From the NCBI GenBank assembly GCA_964200075.2, contig CAXNAA020000093.1, positions 1-28,850 on the forward strand: a stretch of DNA of 28,850 nt, given 5' to 3'. Positions 13,701 through 25,700 of this stretch are shown here, in pieces (positions within the stretch are counted from its first letter, which is position 1; each line of letters opens with the position of its first letter). The stretch is from Sphacelaria rigidula (taxonomy: Eukaryota > Phaeophyceae > Sphacelariales). The translations under genes and the position numbers were made by a program. Below the pieces are notes generated by a model, which had not been told where the DNA came from, made no database searches, and saw nothing but the letters and a program-made list of their open reading frames with translations.

Positions 13701-16700
13701 GGCTAGTGGTTATAATCGTATATCCTGCTGCTCACCTTTCAGGCGCTTAAAATCAACATCAGTCTTTTCGAATTTGGACGTATTCCATGTGTTCTCGTTT
13801 TCAAGATCCAGCCACCGGCGCAAGGCACGAGATTTCAAAGCCTGGAAACCTACCCATGCTAACCTTACGGGTTTCTGTGGTCGGAAAGTCCCTCTCTAGT
13901 TATGGCGGTGGCATCCTGGGTGTTGTTTTCGTCGATAGGAGTCTGACTTCCAAGAAAAGGTATCGCAAAATACATGTCATTTTCTTGTGCGTGTTTTGTG
14001 TCTTGATTTTCCAGAGGTGCAAATGCTCCACAGCCACCCCGGGCCCCGCCGTACTACTTAGGCAGGTCGTCGAGGTGTACGCTCGGACTTGAGACAGGCT
14101 CTCTTTGAAACCCCTACATCAATGTCTCGAATTCTGGGCTAATAGCTTGAAAGGATGGCGTAAACGGCGCACGTCTTCATGGACTCCTTGATTCGGTGTA
14201 TTGAGTGTCAACAGGCAATCACATCGGGGCAAATCAGTCTTACATGCGATCATCATTGGTCGCAATATGGCCACGAAGTTAGGCCGCTGAGTAAAGTTTC
14301 ATTTTTGTCCCGTTACGGGGTATCATATACCACCCCCTGTCGGAACCGATGCCTTAACTGCAACCTGAGCATGAAGATAAAAAACTATGCAGTAGGATAC
14401 GCCTGCCGCAGAATTGTGTACTTGAAACTGCAAATTTCTCCCGAACCAACTAATAGATTTGACGGTACGACTCAGCATAAGTCAGCATAAGTCAGCAGAC
14501 GACAAAAAAACAAACCTCTTTTTTTATCGGCGCCTACCTAACCATGAGGGCAAAAGGGCAAAAGGGCAAAATACAACTTGTACGCATAAGACACTGCTCT
14601 TCTCTTGCGCGGTACGTAATGTGCTCCATTTAGAAGAGGGATGAAACCCAAGTGCGTTTTGTGCCTCTGACGGGCCCTCTCCCCAGCTGGGGGGGTGTAC
14701 TCATGATCATGCATGCCATAGTCATAAGACCATTGACCTCGCATCCCTACAAAGCCGGGACGGAGCACGCCGGGTTCTAGTCACCATCTAGGGGGGGAGG
14801 GGGGGTAGCTTTTGACTCGGACCGGGAACTCGCCTGGGGGCGTAGGAACTAACAGTGTCAATTCATTACATGAGCTGATAGTGCGAGGCATTGGTTTTAG
14901 TGGCTGCACCAACGTTTCGAACTCCTGGCATTTAAAAACCCAACCAATTCACGCCTAATATTTAGTGAGAACCGTGCAGGATCCGTGACACTTGATTCAT
15001 CCCCTGGATGCAATTGCCACAGTCAATCGCAAGTAAAACGGTACCAGGATACCTTTCCGGCGGCCATAGCGGGTTCGCCTCCTTCGGCCAGCGCCCGGAC
15101 AGACCAACTCAGTAGCCCCTTGACGTCCGTGTCGCAGTGCTTGCGGTACAGCAGGCCCCCGAATGTGGCCAGGTTGGTTATCCATCTGCTTAGATGGGCG
15201 TTAATGGGCGGAATACGAATGAATACCGAGCATGCGCGCCCAAACATCTGCATGTGTAATGAAGGTTGAGGGTCTGGATACGTGACAGGTGCGATCAGCA
15301 GGATGATCATCATGTGGGCCATACACACTGTGTGACAATACCGAACAACAGCTCGATGTCGCCGCGAATGACATCGCTGATCGATCGAGGTTCAAAAACG
15401 TTCTTACTTGGAATATATACACACGCGCGATAGGGCAGCTAGGATGTTTCTGCTCGCTGCACACCAGCAGTGTGGTTAGAGTTGTACTGGGGAGAACACT
15501 TCATTCAGCGCACCCTCAAAACCATTTCAATCCCTGCCATTGCAAGGCTCCGTCGACTGTGCTGCAAAAAAACGCCTCTTTTCGAGGGAAAGGTTGCTCT
15601 CAGAGATGATGCTCCTTTCAGACCCGCGCAGGTGTTGGACAATCGCGTAGAGGTGTAAATCCGCCACTATAGTACCACCGCGATATGAAGACGTCTTTAC
15701 ATAACATTATTTGAATTAAAAGGCACTAGCGTTGAAAAAACTGCAGGAAAATGGTTACTTCGATAAACAAAATAATATACATGTCTTGTGTAGAAATGGG
15801 AAGGGCCGTTCAAGTGTTCACCTCTCCAGCGTTAGGCCGCTGTCAGTGACTATGCTCCTGTTGGACTGGCACAGATGTTGGACCATGGTGTAGGCCACGC
15901 AGTCCAGGCCGAGAGAGTTGCTGACGTACCGAAGGCTGTCCGCGATCATGGTGATGAAGTTGTCATAGCTGGAAAATAACAGAAACAAACAAGCGCAAAC
16001 CTCTTGTTCAGTTTATCGCAGCAAAGAGTCCTCCGAAGGGATGGAGTCGTCGACCACACTTCTTACGATATATAACCGAAAATAGGTCGTAGCTGGGCCA
16101 TGAAAAATGACACAGACACAACGTCGGTCATGCTACTCAGGTAATGTCGACATCAGATCATGTAGACGCCCTGGTATTTTTGGGGTCAATCCATAGCCAA
16201 ATAGCTAAACTGCAACTATCGGCGTCGTGACTTGTGAGATTTGATACAACCATGGGGATCGACGTGCTCTGAGGTGCATCAACTTCCCTGACACCGCACA
16301 TGTTCGAACACAGGAAACCTTGATATCGCGAGGCCTGTCGAACAAGCTAGAGCTTGAAAAGGAACACAAACAGTCACGCCTTGTCTTGTCTAATCTGTTA
16401 GTGATGACGGGTCAACCTCAGTCAAATGCTTCCATTGCTACGTACATGCATACGATGATGACCGATTCCATTGTAAGTGAACACAGATCACACCATCGTC
16501 GGGTTCGAAAACAGCGCAATTGACGCGTTTCCGGTCAAGAAAACGGGAGATGCTCTAGCCAGCACTGTCTAGCCGTCTTCATCCACACGACAAGCATCAA
16601 AGTTGCAAATATTGACATTGGCACCTTTCCAGCTGGTTGAGGACCTTCTCTGCAAATACCAGAGGATGTGCGTGAGAGGCCTTGCCCAGCTTGAAGGCCA

Positions 16701-19700
16701 TATCTCGAACGTTGTCCGAGGTCAACATCTTGATCAATCGCGAGATCTCAGCACCCGATGCGGTCTGTCGAGGGCAAAATACAACGGTCAAGCACGAGCA
16801 CAACCCTGAACCACAAATCCTGGCGTCAGTGTAAAGCTGGGCCGGCAGAGTGCCACGTCGAACAAGAACGGCACTTCCAAAACGAACGGAACTTGAAGTT
16901 TAGCATTTTTTCCCTTTCCCTTGACGCAAGGAGGAAATCCAACTCTACACTTACCCCATGTGCCGGCTTTCAGGAAATGAACGGAGGAGCGGTGTACGCG
17001 GTGCGGGCAACGAGTGACAACCAAATAGCACATTCAACGCAAAATCGGGCGTGCGCTGTTGTGTAATTGGAAATAGACAAATTTGAAAAAACGACTCGTG
17101 CCTCAAAATTTGAATCAAGGTCGAAAAAATACATGCCTGAGGGAGCCCGTCAACGTGAATACGAGGACAGTGATAACTGGCTCCAAGTGGCGCAAAACGT
17201 CCACGTTTCGTTCCACCCCCAAGTGTGGTATCAAACAAAGCGCATGAAAACGCCGCACGCAAGAACCCAGTAGGAGGAATCCATGCGGTGGCATTATTAC
17301 CTCCGCCACAACGAGCTGCGGGTGCTTGGACCTCAAGCCGTACTTCTCCATGTTGTGCCCGCGCCACGCTCCGTACAGCAGAAATCGATCCTCATAGTCC
17401 AATTCAGACAGCATGGTCCATACCTCGGCCTGCATAGCCGGGTTACCGTGCGTCATGCCTAGGGCGGGGGCGACAGACAACACCACTTTGATGTAGTCCA
17501 TTTTTCGCGTGTCAATCTCCTTCTTCAAGGCGGCCGGTCCACCCGGTTGCTGCCGGTGAATGTCCAGGGCCTCGGCGTAGGATAGACCGAACAGACAGCG
17601 GATCGATTTCAACGGATCTGCCGTTGTCGCTGAAGATGTTGGTGTTGCTTTCAATGCATCTTTACTATTGCTGTTTGTGGAGGATGATGCACCGCTGTTG
17701 GCGCTCGAGTTGTTTTCTTTGCCGCTCAAGCTGGTGCTCGAGTTGGAAGGATCTCCCCGACTGCCTCTGTTCTTCGCTGCCACAGCCGACAGGACACGGC
17801 ACACCTGCGGCGGGCAAGCGAGTGCACACGAACACAGAACTCGAATTTTGGCGTGGGTTCGCGTGACCCAAACAATATCGGGAGTAACTCCTTCAGCAGT
17901 GGCAAAATATAGCTTTCAAGAAAAGACCCCGTGCGTTATGCGTATGCACGTGAATGCGACCACTCGATACAGTGACATCGGCCATTTTGGAACCGTAGTC
18001 GAAGCAATCGTAAAGTCAAGCGATCTTCGAAACAAGAAGTGGTAATAACACAAAGTATGCGGTGCTTCCAATCAAGACCGCAAGTTGCTCGCCCTGGGGA
18101 ACAACTCGGGATTCCTTCCCAACTGCGGCAATATAATCAATCCCCCTTTGCAACAACAATGCGATCCAACTTCACCAAACCCTCAACGAAAGACAACATT
18201 TGGCGAAAATTATACTGCGTGCAGTATCGAATATCATGTGTACAGCAAAATTCACGAGATTCGATCCTGTACGCGTTAGACTGAATGCCAATGTGCCAAT
18301 GTGATACTTTATCCAGCATGTGAACTCCATGACGGCAAATCAAAAAGAGCTTGTCTCGTCGCTTCTTAGAGGAAACAAATGGCGAGAGAAGATCAGTCCA
18401 ACGGCAGGACTGGTGTCTACTGTACGAGGGCTATAAGAAATACGAAGAGAGCAAAGTCGGCAGGCTGTATGTCAACTTGCCCTGGCGAACATCACGGGAT
18501 CTCTTCCAATGTGCGGCCCCAGAGCCTTGAGCAAAGGTCCCAGCACGGCGACAGCCTCCTTCAGCTTATCCGGGACGACAAAACCGTTGCCATATCCAGG
18601 GAGCCGTGTGAGATCTTCCATTTGAAGGTAATTTTGGTATTGAACGTTCGTTGACACTCGTGATCCTAACGCTGGTGCCGATGTTGCAGCAGGTGCTGAC
18701 GTTGAAGCAGATGTTGATGCTTTAATGGGTGCAACTTTGGAGGCTGCAGAGGGAGCACTGCCGTTGGCGTGAAAAGACGGCATCTTGGCCAACGCCTGTC
18801 GTCCAACGGGTCACGCCAAACATAATTTCATCGATCGCAAAACGGAAATAATGTCATGGGGGGAGAGGGGGGCATGAACGGGGCTCCAATTCACTGTCTA
18901 CACCCGTAATCCTACTGCACTTATCCTACCCCGATCTCCACATGGGGCAAACATTGGTACCATCAGACTTTCTTCTGCTGCTCAAGGCAGAAACGCTAAA
19001 TCAGCTAATGTCGCATAATTGAATTGCACGCGTGCTTCCTTGGTAAGAACCTTTCACAGGAAAACCTCCAAATATTCACCCGTTTCGAGCAACGCATTAC
19101 CTACAAAGATCTACCCCCGAGTACGGGTATAATTCTGACTGTTGCGGGACAATCTGCAGCCTAGAAGTTAAGTTACCTCAAGAATCATTCGGTATTCCGC
19201 ATGATATGACACCACTCACCTGTTGCGGGAGAACCTCGCCAGCCTCCACATCATCTCCCACGGCAGGTGTCTTTGCCACTGTTGCTGTCTTGGAAACTGT
19301 TGCAATCTTGGCAGGAATCGGCGTCACCACGGTGGCGGGAATCGCCTTGATGCCCTTGCTGCCCGCTGGCCGGAGCTGTTGATCGATACAGATTTTTCAC
19401 GCAACGGATACAGAAGAGTCGATAGGCAGACCGAATGCGGATTAATGCGAAGCAAAAAATCAAGCTTGGGGAGAGACATGAGGGCCGAAGTGTGGAGGGT
19501 GGCCGTTACGGCAATCGCGGCATTTCACAATATCGCAGAATAGATAATGCGGGTGAAGAAGCACCACTACTGCCACCCATATTTTCGACAGGATGGGGAC
19601 CGTGACCGCAACGACGAAACGCAGCAAATAACATTCAAAATCTACGCGACTTGCGGCGGACGGACCCTACTCCCCGGTGTCAGTGGCGTGTTAGCCACGT

Positions 19701-22700
19701 TGGGCTAACCCTAACCCTAACACTAACTCTACGTCTCTTGTGTGCGCCAGGCAGTCGGCTGCAAGCCAGACTGCGGCGACGTAGGCTACTAGCAGTAATC
19801 CTATGTGCGCTACCGTACTGTTCGGGCGCAAAGTCGCCTACTATCCGAACGTATACAAATTACTACATGTGTAAATACTCGAACATTTCATGTGTTCTTT
19901 AGGCTCATGTGTTGGACAAGTGGTGTGTGGTGTCCCCCGGAACGTGATAATTCACCTCATCTCGAGCCTGGACGTTGTACGCAGCTGTATGACTGCCAAC
20001 TCATGATCTACACGATGATAGGACGAAAACTGGAAACGGCCGAAACAAGTCAACATGCGGAGCAGATCGCCGCCGCAAGGGTCAAGACTGATGCGGTGTT
20101 CCAACCACCACCAGTCAAGCTTGTAAAAATATAGCATGGGGTGTGACCTAACGTGTGGCACCCATTGAACGGACTTGACACAGAAAGCGAGGCATAACCT
20201 GCTGATGCCGATTCACCAGACGTACCGTGATGGGCAATGGGCAGCGATTTGCCAGCTTATGGAGAGCGTCCTTCACAAGGCGCTTCAACGCCTCCCGTAC
20301 AGCTCTGTTCCTCAGAGGATCAACGCCTTGTGCTTTCAGTGTTTCCAGCAGCTGACTTGCCACCTTCCACGCCCTTTCAGAGATATCATGTCCAGTTGCG
20401 TATAGAGAACAAATGGAGTGAAGTGCTTCCAAGTGACAAGGTGGACAAGGCCCAAAAAAGGATGAAAACGTATAATAGTAAGTGCCCCAAGAGTCCATCG
20501 ACGACAAGAACCTACCTCTGCATAACAAGAATACGGATTGGTTCATTGGTACTATCTCACATTACATTGTACCAGTACCACCATACACACACTTCACCAA
20601 CACCGCGTTGTAGTACTAGCAAACGAGACGTTATACAAGTCATCTTTACACTATTCAACACAATTGGGCATCAACCGACATGTCATCAGCACGATGGTGG
20701 CAGCAGTCAACAGTAAGAAGCGACTAATCCTTCCGGTAGGGCGAGGGGTGGCGGGGAGGGGAGGGAGGAGGGTGGATCGAGCCATTCCGTGCACAACGAG
20801 GCAACATCGAGAGGTCACCACAGGAAGTAAACTTCATCTGAAGACCTTACTTGCGAAAACAAAACGCGTGTGCCTTCACCCGTAAAACAAAATCAAGAGT
20901 GTGTGGGGTAGTGTACCACATCCATCAACCTTTTTCCCCCAATATTTTTACCCTGAGATCATTCAGAAATAGAAACACAACATTGAGGACGAAAGCCTAC
21001 AGTTGTGATGAAATGCGAACATTCAAATAGACATGTCGGGGGCTACACTGCAGTCCGTCAGCGGTGCATAGGAAGAGGTCACCAATATCAACGGCAGCGA
21101 GACATGATATACTTCTTACTCGTGCCTCATGCGCATATACATCAACAACGATGACTTTGCCTTCATGATGCAAGAGTCGCACCTTTTGAGCAAAGTGATA
21201 TGCGGAAGCTGTACGAAATTGCCTTCGTGCACACCGAGACCGTCAAACGAAGTCACATTCTTGACAGCGCAAATGTGTCACCATATTAGTGGTGTATCAT
21301 ATATAAACGCCAAGTATTCGATTTATATCATCTACTAGAATCCCTCATCGTGCACTTGAGTTGCCATGTCGGCTTACCTCAGATCAAGCAATGCCTCCAA
21401 GACGCCAAACATCTGATTGTCCTTGCTACTGGCACCTGCGGCTGCGACATCATCATCCTCATCTCCCCCTCCGCCGCCCCCTCCTGCCCCACCGCTAGTC
21501 CCGTTTGCCTTGACACTACAACACACCAAAAAGGGGCGAAACACATTGTGAGACATCAATGCACGGGGGAAGGTGAGACAGACGCCAATAATTGACGTGC
21601 CCAGCACACCAACACAATGTTTCAACCAATGCGATCCCTTCAAAGTAATCATGTTTCCCACCAACCCTGTCACCACGGGTGAGAGAAATTACACCAAAAA
21701 TATGTCGCTGAAACAGTCTAAAACGATTGCAGCGTATAACGAGGAATGATTTTTGCAATGAAAAATAGCGCGACACCCACATTGGAGGTGCAACTTGGAT
21801 ACAGTAAAATGGAGGGGCATAACTCAGGAGGGGAATGAGCATCAAATTCCCACGTGTCACAAGGATCGCTCCATTTCATGTCCGCAGACACTTGCGAGCT
21901 TATGTCCGGTGCCAATATGCGCGACGTGCAGGGGCAGTTGGTGTACTTTTACACGCCGACAGTTTGTGATTGATGAAAGCTGTGCGAAGCGGTGTCATCC
22001 GACTGCTGTTAGTTCTGCATCTGCTCTCACCGCCTGTCCTTTGAATGCGATGCTGCATTCGTTCGTCATGATATCCAACAACTTGTATCAAGTCAATACA
22101 AAGCACGACCCTTCTGTACAAACATCAAAATCAACCGCGCTACCCATGGTGTAGACCATACTTTATTCAAGCAAGTCAGCCTATCCATCACCTGTCCCCG
22201 CTGCGCCTGCGACCATCCCTGTCGCGGCCCCCGTCACGCTCACGCGAATCCCTGCAACACGTACGTGCAATGGACAACAAGCAAATGAGTATCAACACAC
22301 ATACAACCACAAGTTCGTGTCCTGACACGGTTGAGACAGTTTCTAACGATCGGTGTTTGGTGTTGGTGTTTGGTGATGGGGGGGGTGTACTCATCATCAT
22401 GCATCATAGACCATTGACCTCGCATCCCTGCAAAGACGGGACGGAGCACGTCGGCTTTTCGCCGGACCAGGTTCGCACTCAATTGCCAAGCGCGAAGCGC
22501 CGTGGTGTGTTGCGGCGAGTCGCATGAAGGGTGAGCCACATCCTGCTAAGATTGTTCGGCTCGAAGCCTACTGATTACCTTGCATTTCGATGACAGTCTA
22601 GTGTGAATTGCTTTCCTTTCTGGTGTCGCCACTTCCAGAGACAGATTGGGGGGAGGGGGGGGTTCAATTTTGGGACATTCAAACAGGGACCGTCATCACA

Positions 22701-25700
22701 CGTCTTGACACTTTGCACCACCTCACTGAGAGGAGTCTAACCCATTTTTCCGATTTGTCTGGCTCCGGGATTTCGAAGTGGTCTCCGTGACCAAAATCCA
22801 GCTGTAAATAATACGGTATCTGCAGAAATCTGTGGTAACTGCTTGTGATTGACTGTTCCGTATCGTGCTCACATTTTTCATCTCCAGCACGATCTTTGCT
22901 CACAGGCCATTCTAGAAGCCTTAGGGCTAAGCAAATCAGGAAGGTGGGCTAGATTCCTCTCGGTGGGGGTGATGCAAAGTGTCCAAGATATGACATGTCG
23001 ATGTTCCCTGCTTGGCGGCGAAAAACTGGATCAAATGTCTCAAGACTAAAAAATACGGACCCGCCGCCCCTCAAACACAAAAAAGAACGCGAGAAACGGC
23101 CAAAATCCTCTTTTATCGAGAAAAACTTCTAGTATCAAGGTATCAACCAATCCCTGCCCCGCCCCCCCGGTGCTGTAGCATCGCATCACTACCCACTCAG
23201 TCCGCCAACTTTTGATCGAGTTTTGGTTGACTCAGTTTCTGAGGCCCCCCACGACGGAAAGCAGCAGTGTACTGTATAATACCTCACCAAGCTATAATCG
23301 GCATTCGGTCTCACCACTACAACAACTACTCCGATCGAACTGGCCGACGGCAAACCGTTTTGGGAACAGGGGCACGTTGGCATATAAATACATACTTTCT
23401 CTTCTTTTTTTTTCCCTCACACTTTGAACACCTCCCCTTCCTCGGGATGAACCGTGGTCTCAAGGGATCATCCCATCTCTCCCCCCGTACGTGCCTTTCG
23501 TTTTGATCTCGCGGATTGGGCCAGCACTCTCGCACCGCGTCAACTCACGTCACACCAACCCAGTCGACTACTGTTGTTTACTCACGTTATCACGCTTTCC
23601 ACGGTGGAAATCATAAATTACGAAGAAAAAAACCAAACGCATCGGGAATCGGGAATCGAACCCCCGTTCTCTCCACCCTAATGGCGACAGTCGGACCATT
23701 ACACCACCGGGGCGAGGCATACTATTTCTACAAATGTACGATGTACGATGTACGATGTACGAAGTGGCGTGAAAGCGATACTGAAATATGTACACATACA
23801 ACGGCTTTTTGGTCGTGGTTTTCGACTCATTCACCGAAATTCGGGAAAATGAGGAACGACTCGGGTCGACTCATACGATTCAATCGGAAACATGACGACG
23901 CCTCAGGGTCGACTCGCACGACGGTCGCGACCAAGAGCTGCAGTGGTAGGACGTGTGGAAAATGCAAGACGCAGAGATCCAGCGTAAAATCGATAGTACA
24001 CCATACGCTCAAGTCTGTAAACTGTGTATGAATACCATGTGCTACCCCAACCGTGTGCACATCCGAGGCTCACCTGTGAGGATTGTGACCATGAAATCCA
24101 CCGCCATATCCACTCGCGACCGCCAGCGGTGCCATGCTACCGAGCCTATAATGGGAACACATACGGTCAATCCTTCTTGGTCAGACGTGTGTTGAGTGCT
24201 GTCTATCGTTCAGTTCACCATAAGCAGGGTGATAGTTGCCTACAATATCGTGACGGACATTCGCAACAGCTTTTACGTTAAGCCTCTCGCAAGCGTGCGC
24301 GTCACGAGAGGGCAGTTTTTCCCGGCAGGGTTCACGACTATAAACATCATACCGGCAGGTTATACTAGCCACGCCAACATCACCTGCGAACCGTGGGCAA
24401 GACGGACATCCAACTCGAACCCCAAGCAACCTATGACTAGTCATACTAATGCCCTGCACGTGTCCTGCGAGTCTGTAAAGGCTAGTTTGCTGCGGTTATA
24501 GGATGTTCCTGAGGGATGATCTTCCCGAACGATCTCCAAAACGAGGCCTATTCTCTCTCCTGATATCAAGAGGAAGGATTGGCCGTGAGCCTGGGTGGTG
24601 AGCAGAGGATTCGAGCTGTACAGGGAGGGAACAGAGCACTGATAACTCTCCAGAGCTCGGTGATGGTCCCACAACTGCCTCATCTCCGGGTAACACGTGC
24701 ATACGAGCAATCATCCGCACATACAACTAGAGTGGCTTCCACAGCAACTATAATACCTTAATACTTTTACGTTGGTACTTCGCTGCCGCCGCGCCCTTGT
24801 GGTGTAGTTGGCATGCCAAAGTACTGCTTGGAGTGAAGTTCGTGAGTTCCGATTACAACCCAGCAACAAGTAGGATTTCCAAGAATATCGTTGTCGGGAG
24901 ACGCGATAACGCAACTTGCACAAAAAAAGACGATGGAAGTTGTCGGGCCGCGAAAGTGCGGGCACTGACACTGACACCAACAGAATGTTCCATCGTTCTT
25001 ACCCTGAGTGGAAGACAAGTACTTGGGGCAAAATGGGTCAACCCCTCGAGACGATGAAGTCTTCCTGACGAGAAGCGTGGGTTCAAGAGAAAAAGCATCA
25101 AAGGCCTTCCCCGAGTCATATCCAAATCACAACGCGGCGGACCGAGGAGTGCCGCTTGTACGATCCCGTCGAGCCATGACACTTCACGCGCTCCTTGCAC
25201 CAACAGCTTCCCCTCTAGCCCTCGTACAGAGCGTCTTGGATACTATCTCATGTTTCCATCCACCAAGCATCGCGATGGTTTGTTCCCAAGCTGTGAGGAG
25301 AGGAGTTCAAAATCCCAGATTTTTCGCCCACACATGCTCGGCGATGTCCCGAAATTCTGCAAAGTGTACACCCCGACGAAACCAACTCTCCAGGGTTCCA
25401 TCAGATTTCGCAATATTCCCTCATACCCGTAGATGAACATATGAGATTCTTACAGGCCTTTCCTGACAACTTGGGACTGAACCCGCCGCGATGCGTGGGG
25501 TGAAGCAAGACATTAAATACTCTAAACTATTTTCACCCAACACTGAAACCACCGAAATCCAGGACTGCGGTACCGGATTTCCCTATAAACGCGTAGACCA
25601 CTAATCCAACACGGTTTCTCTGGGGCAAAGGAGAATGATGACTACGTAGTGAATTGACAACCATGCGCACCGTCACTACAACCACAATCAGATTCCGTCA

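Larger units (their letters stand above)
12888..15052 (-). other. THOC2: THOC2 intron after exon 10 (2165 nt)
   Basis: GTATCC...CAG intron. It carries a G-tract (13347-13368), one copy of the 80-bp dispersed repeat (14689-14772) and small tandem repeats at 14468-14493 (10-bp unit) and 14548-14571 (8-bp unit). No exon is required between the flanking exons. Confidence 0.65.

Noticed and set aside
14179-14490. 103-codon plus-strand frame with several Cys/His (possible zinc finger)
   Set aside because: Cys spacing fits no zinc-finger family I know. It lies in an intron, and no splice or homology support is seen.
23640-23718. Possible tRNA gene on the minus strand
   Set aside because: A and B boxes are good, but acceptor and anticodon stems do not form. 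The same head occurs on three other elements with a shared body, so it is a SINE.
25545-25620. tRNA-like phrase GGATTAGTGGTCTACGCG on the minus strand
   Set aside because: No B box at the right distance and no match to the SINE body.
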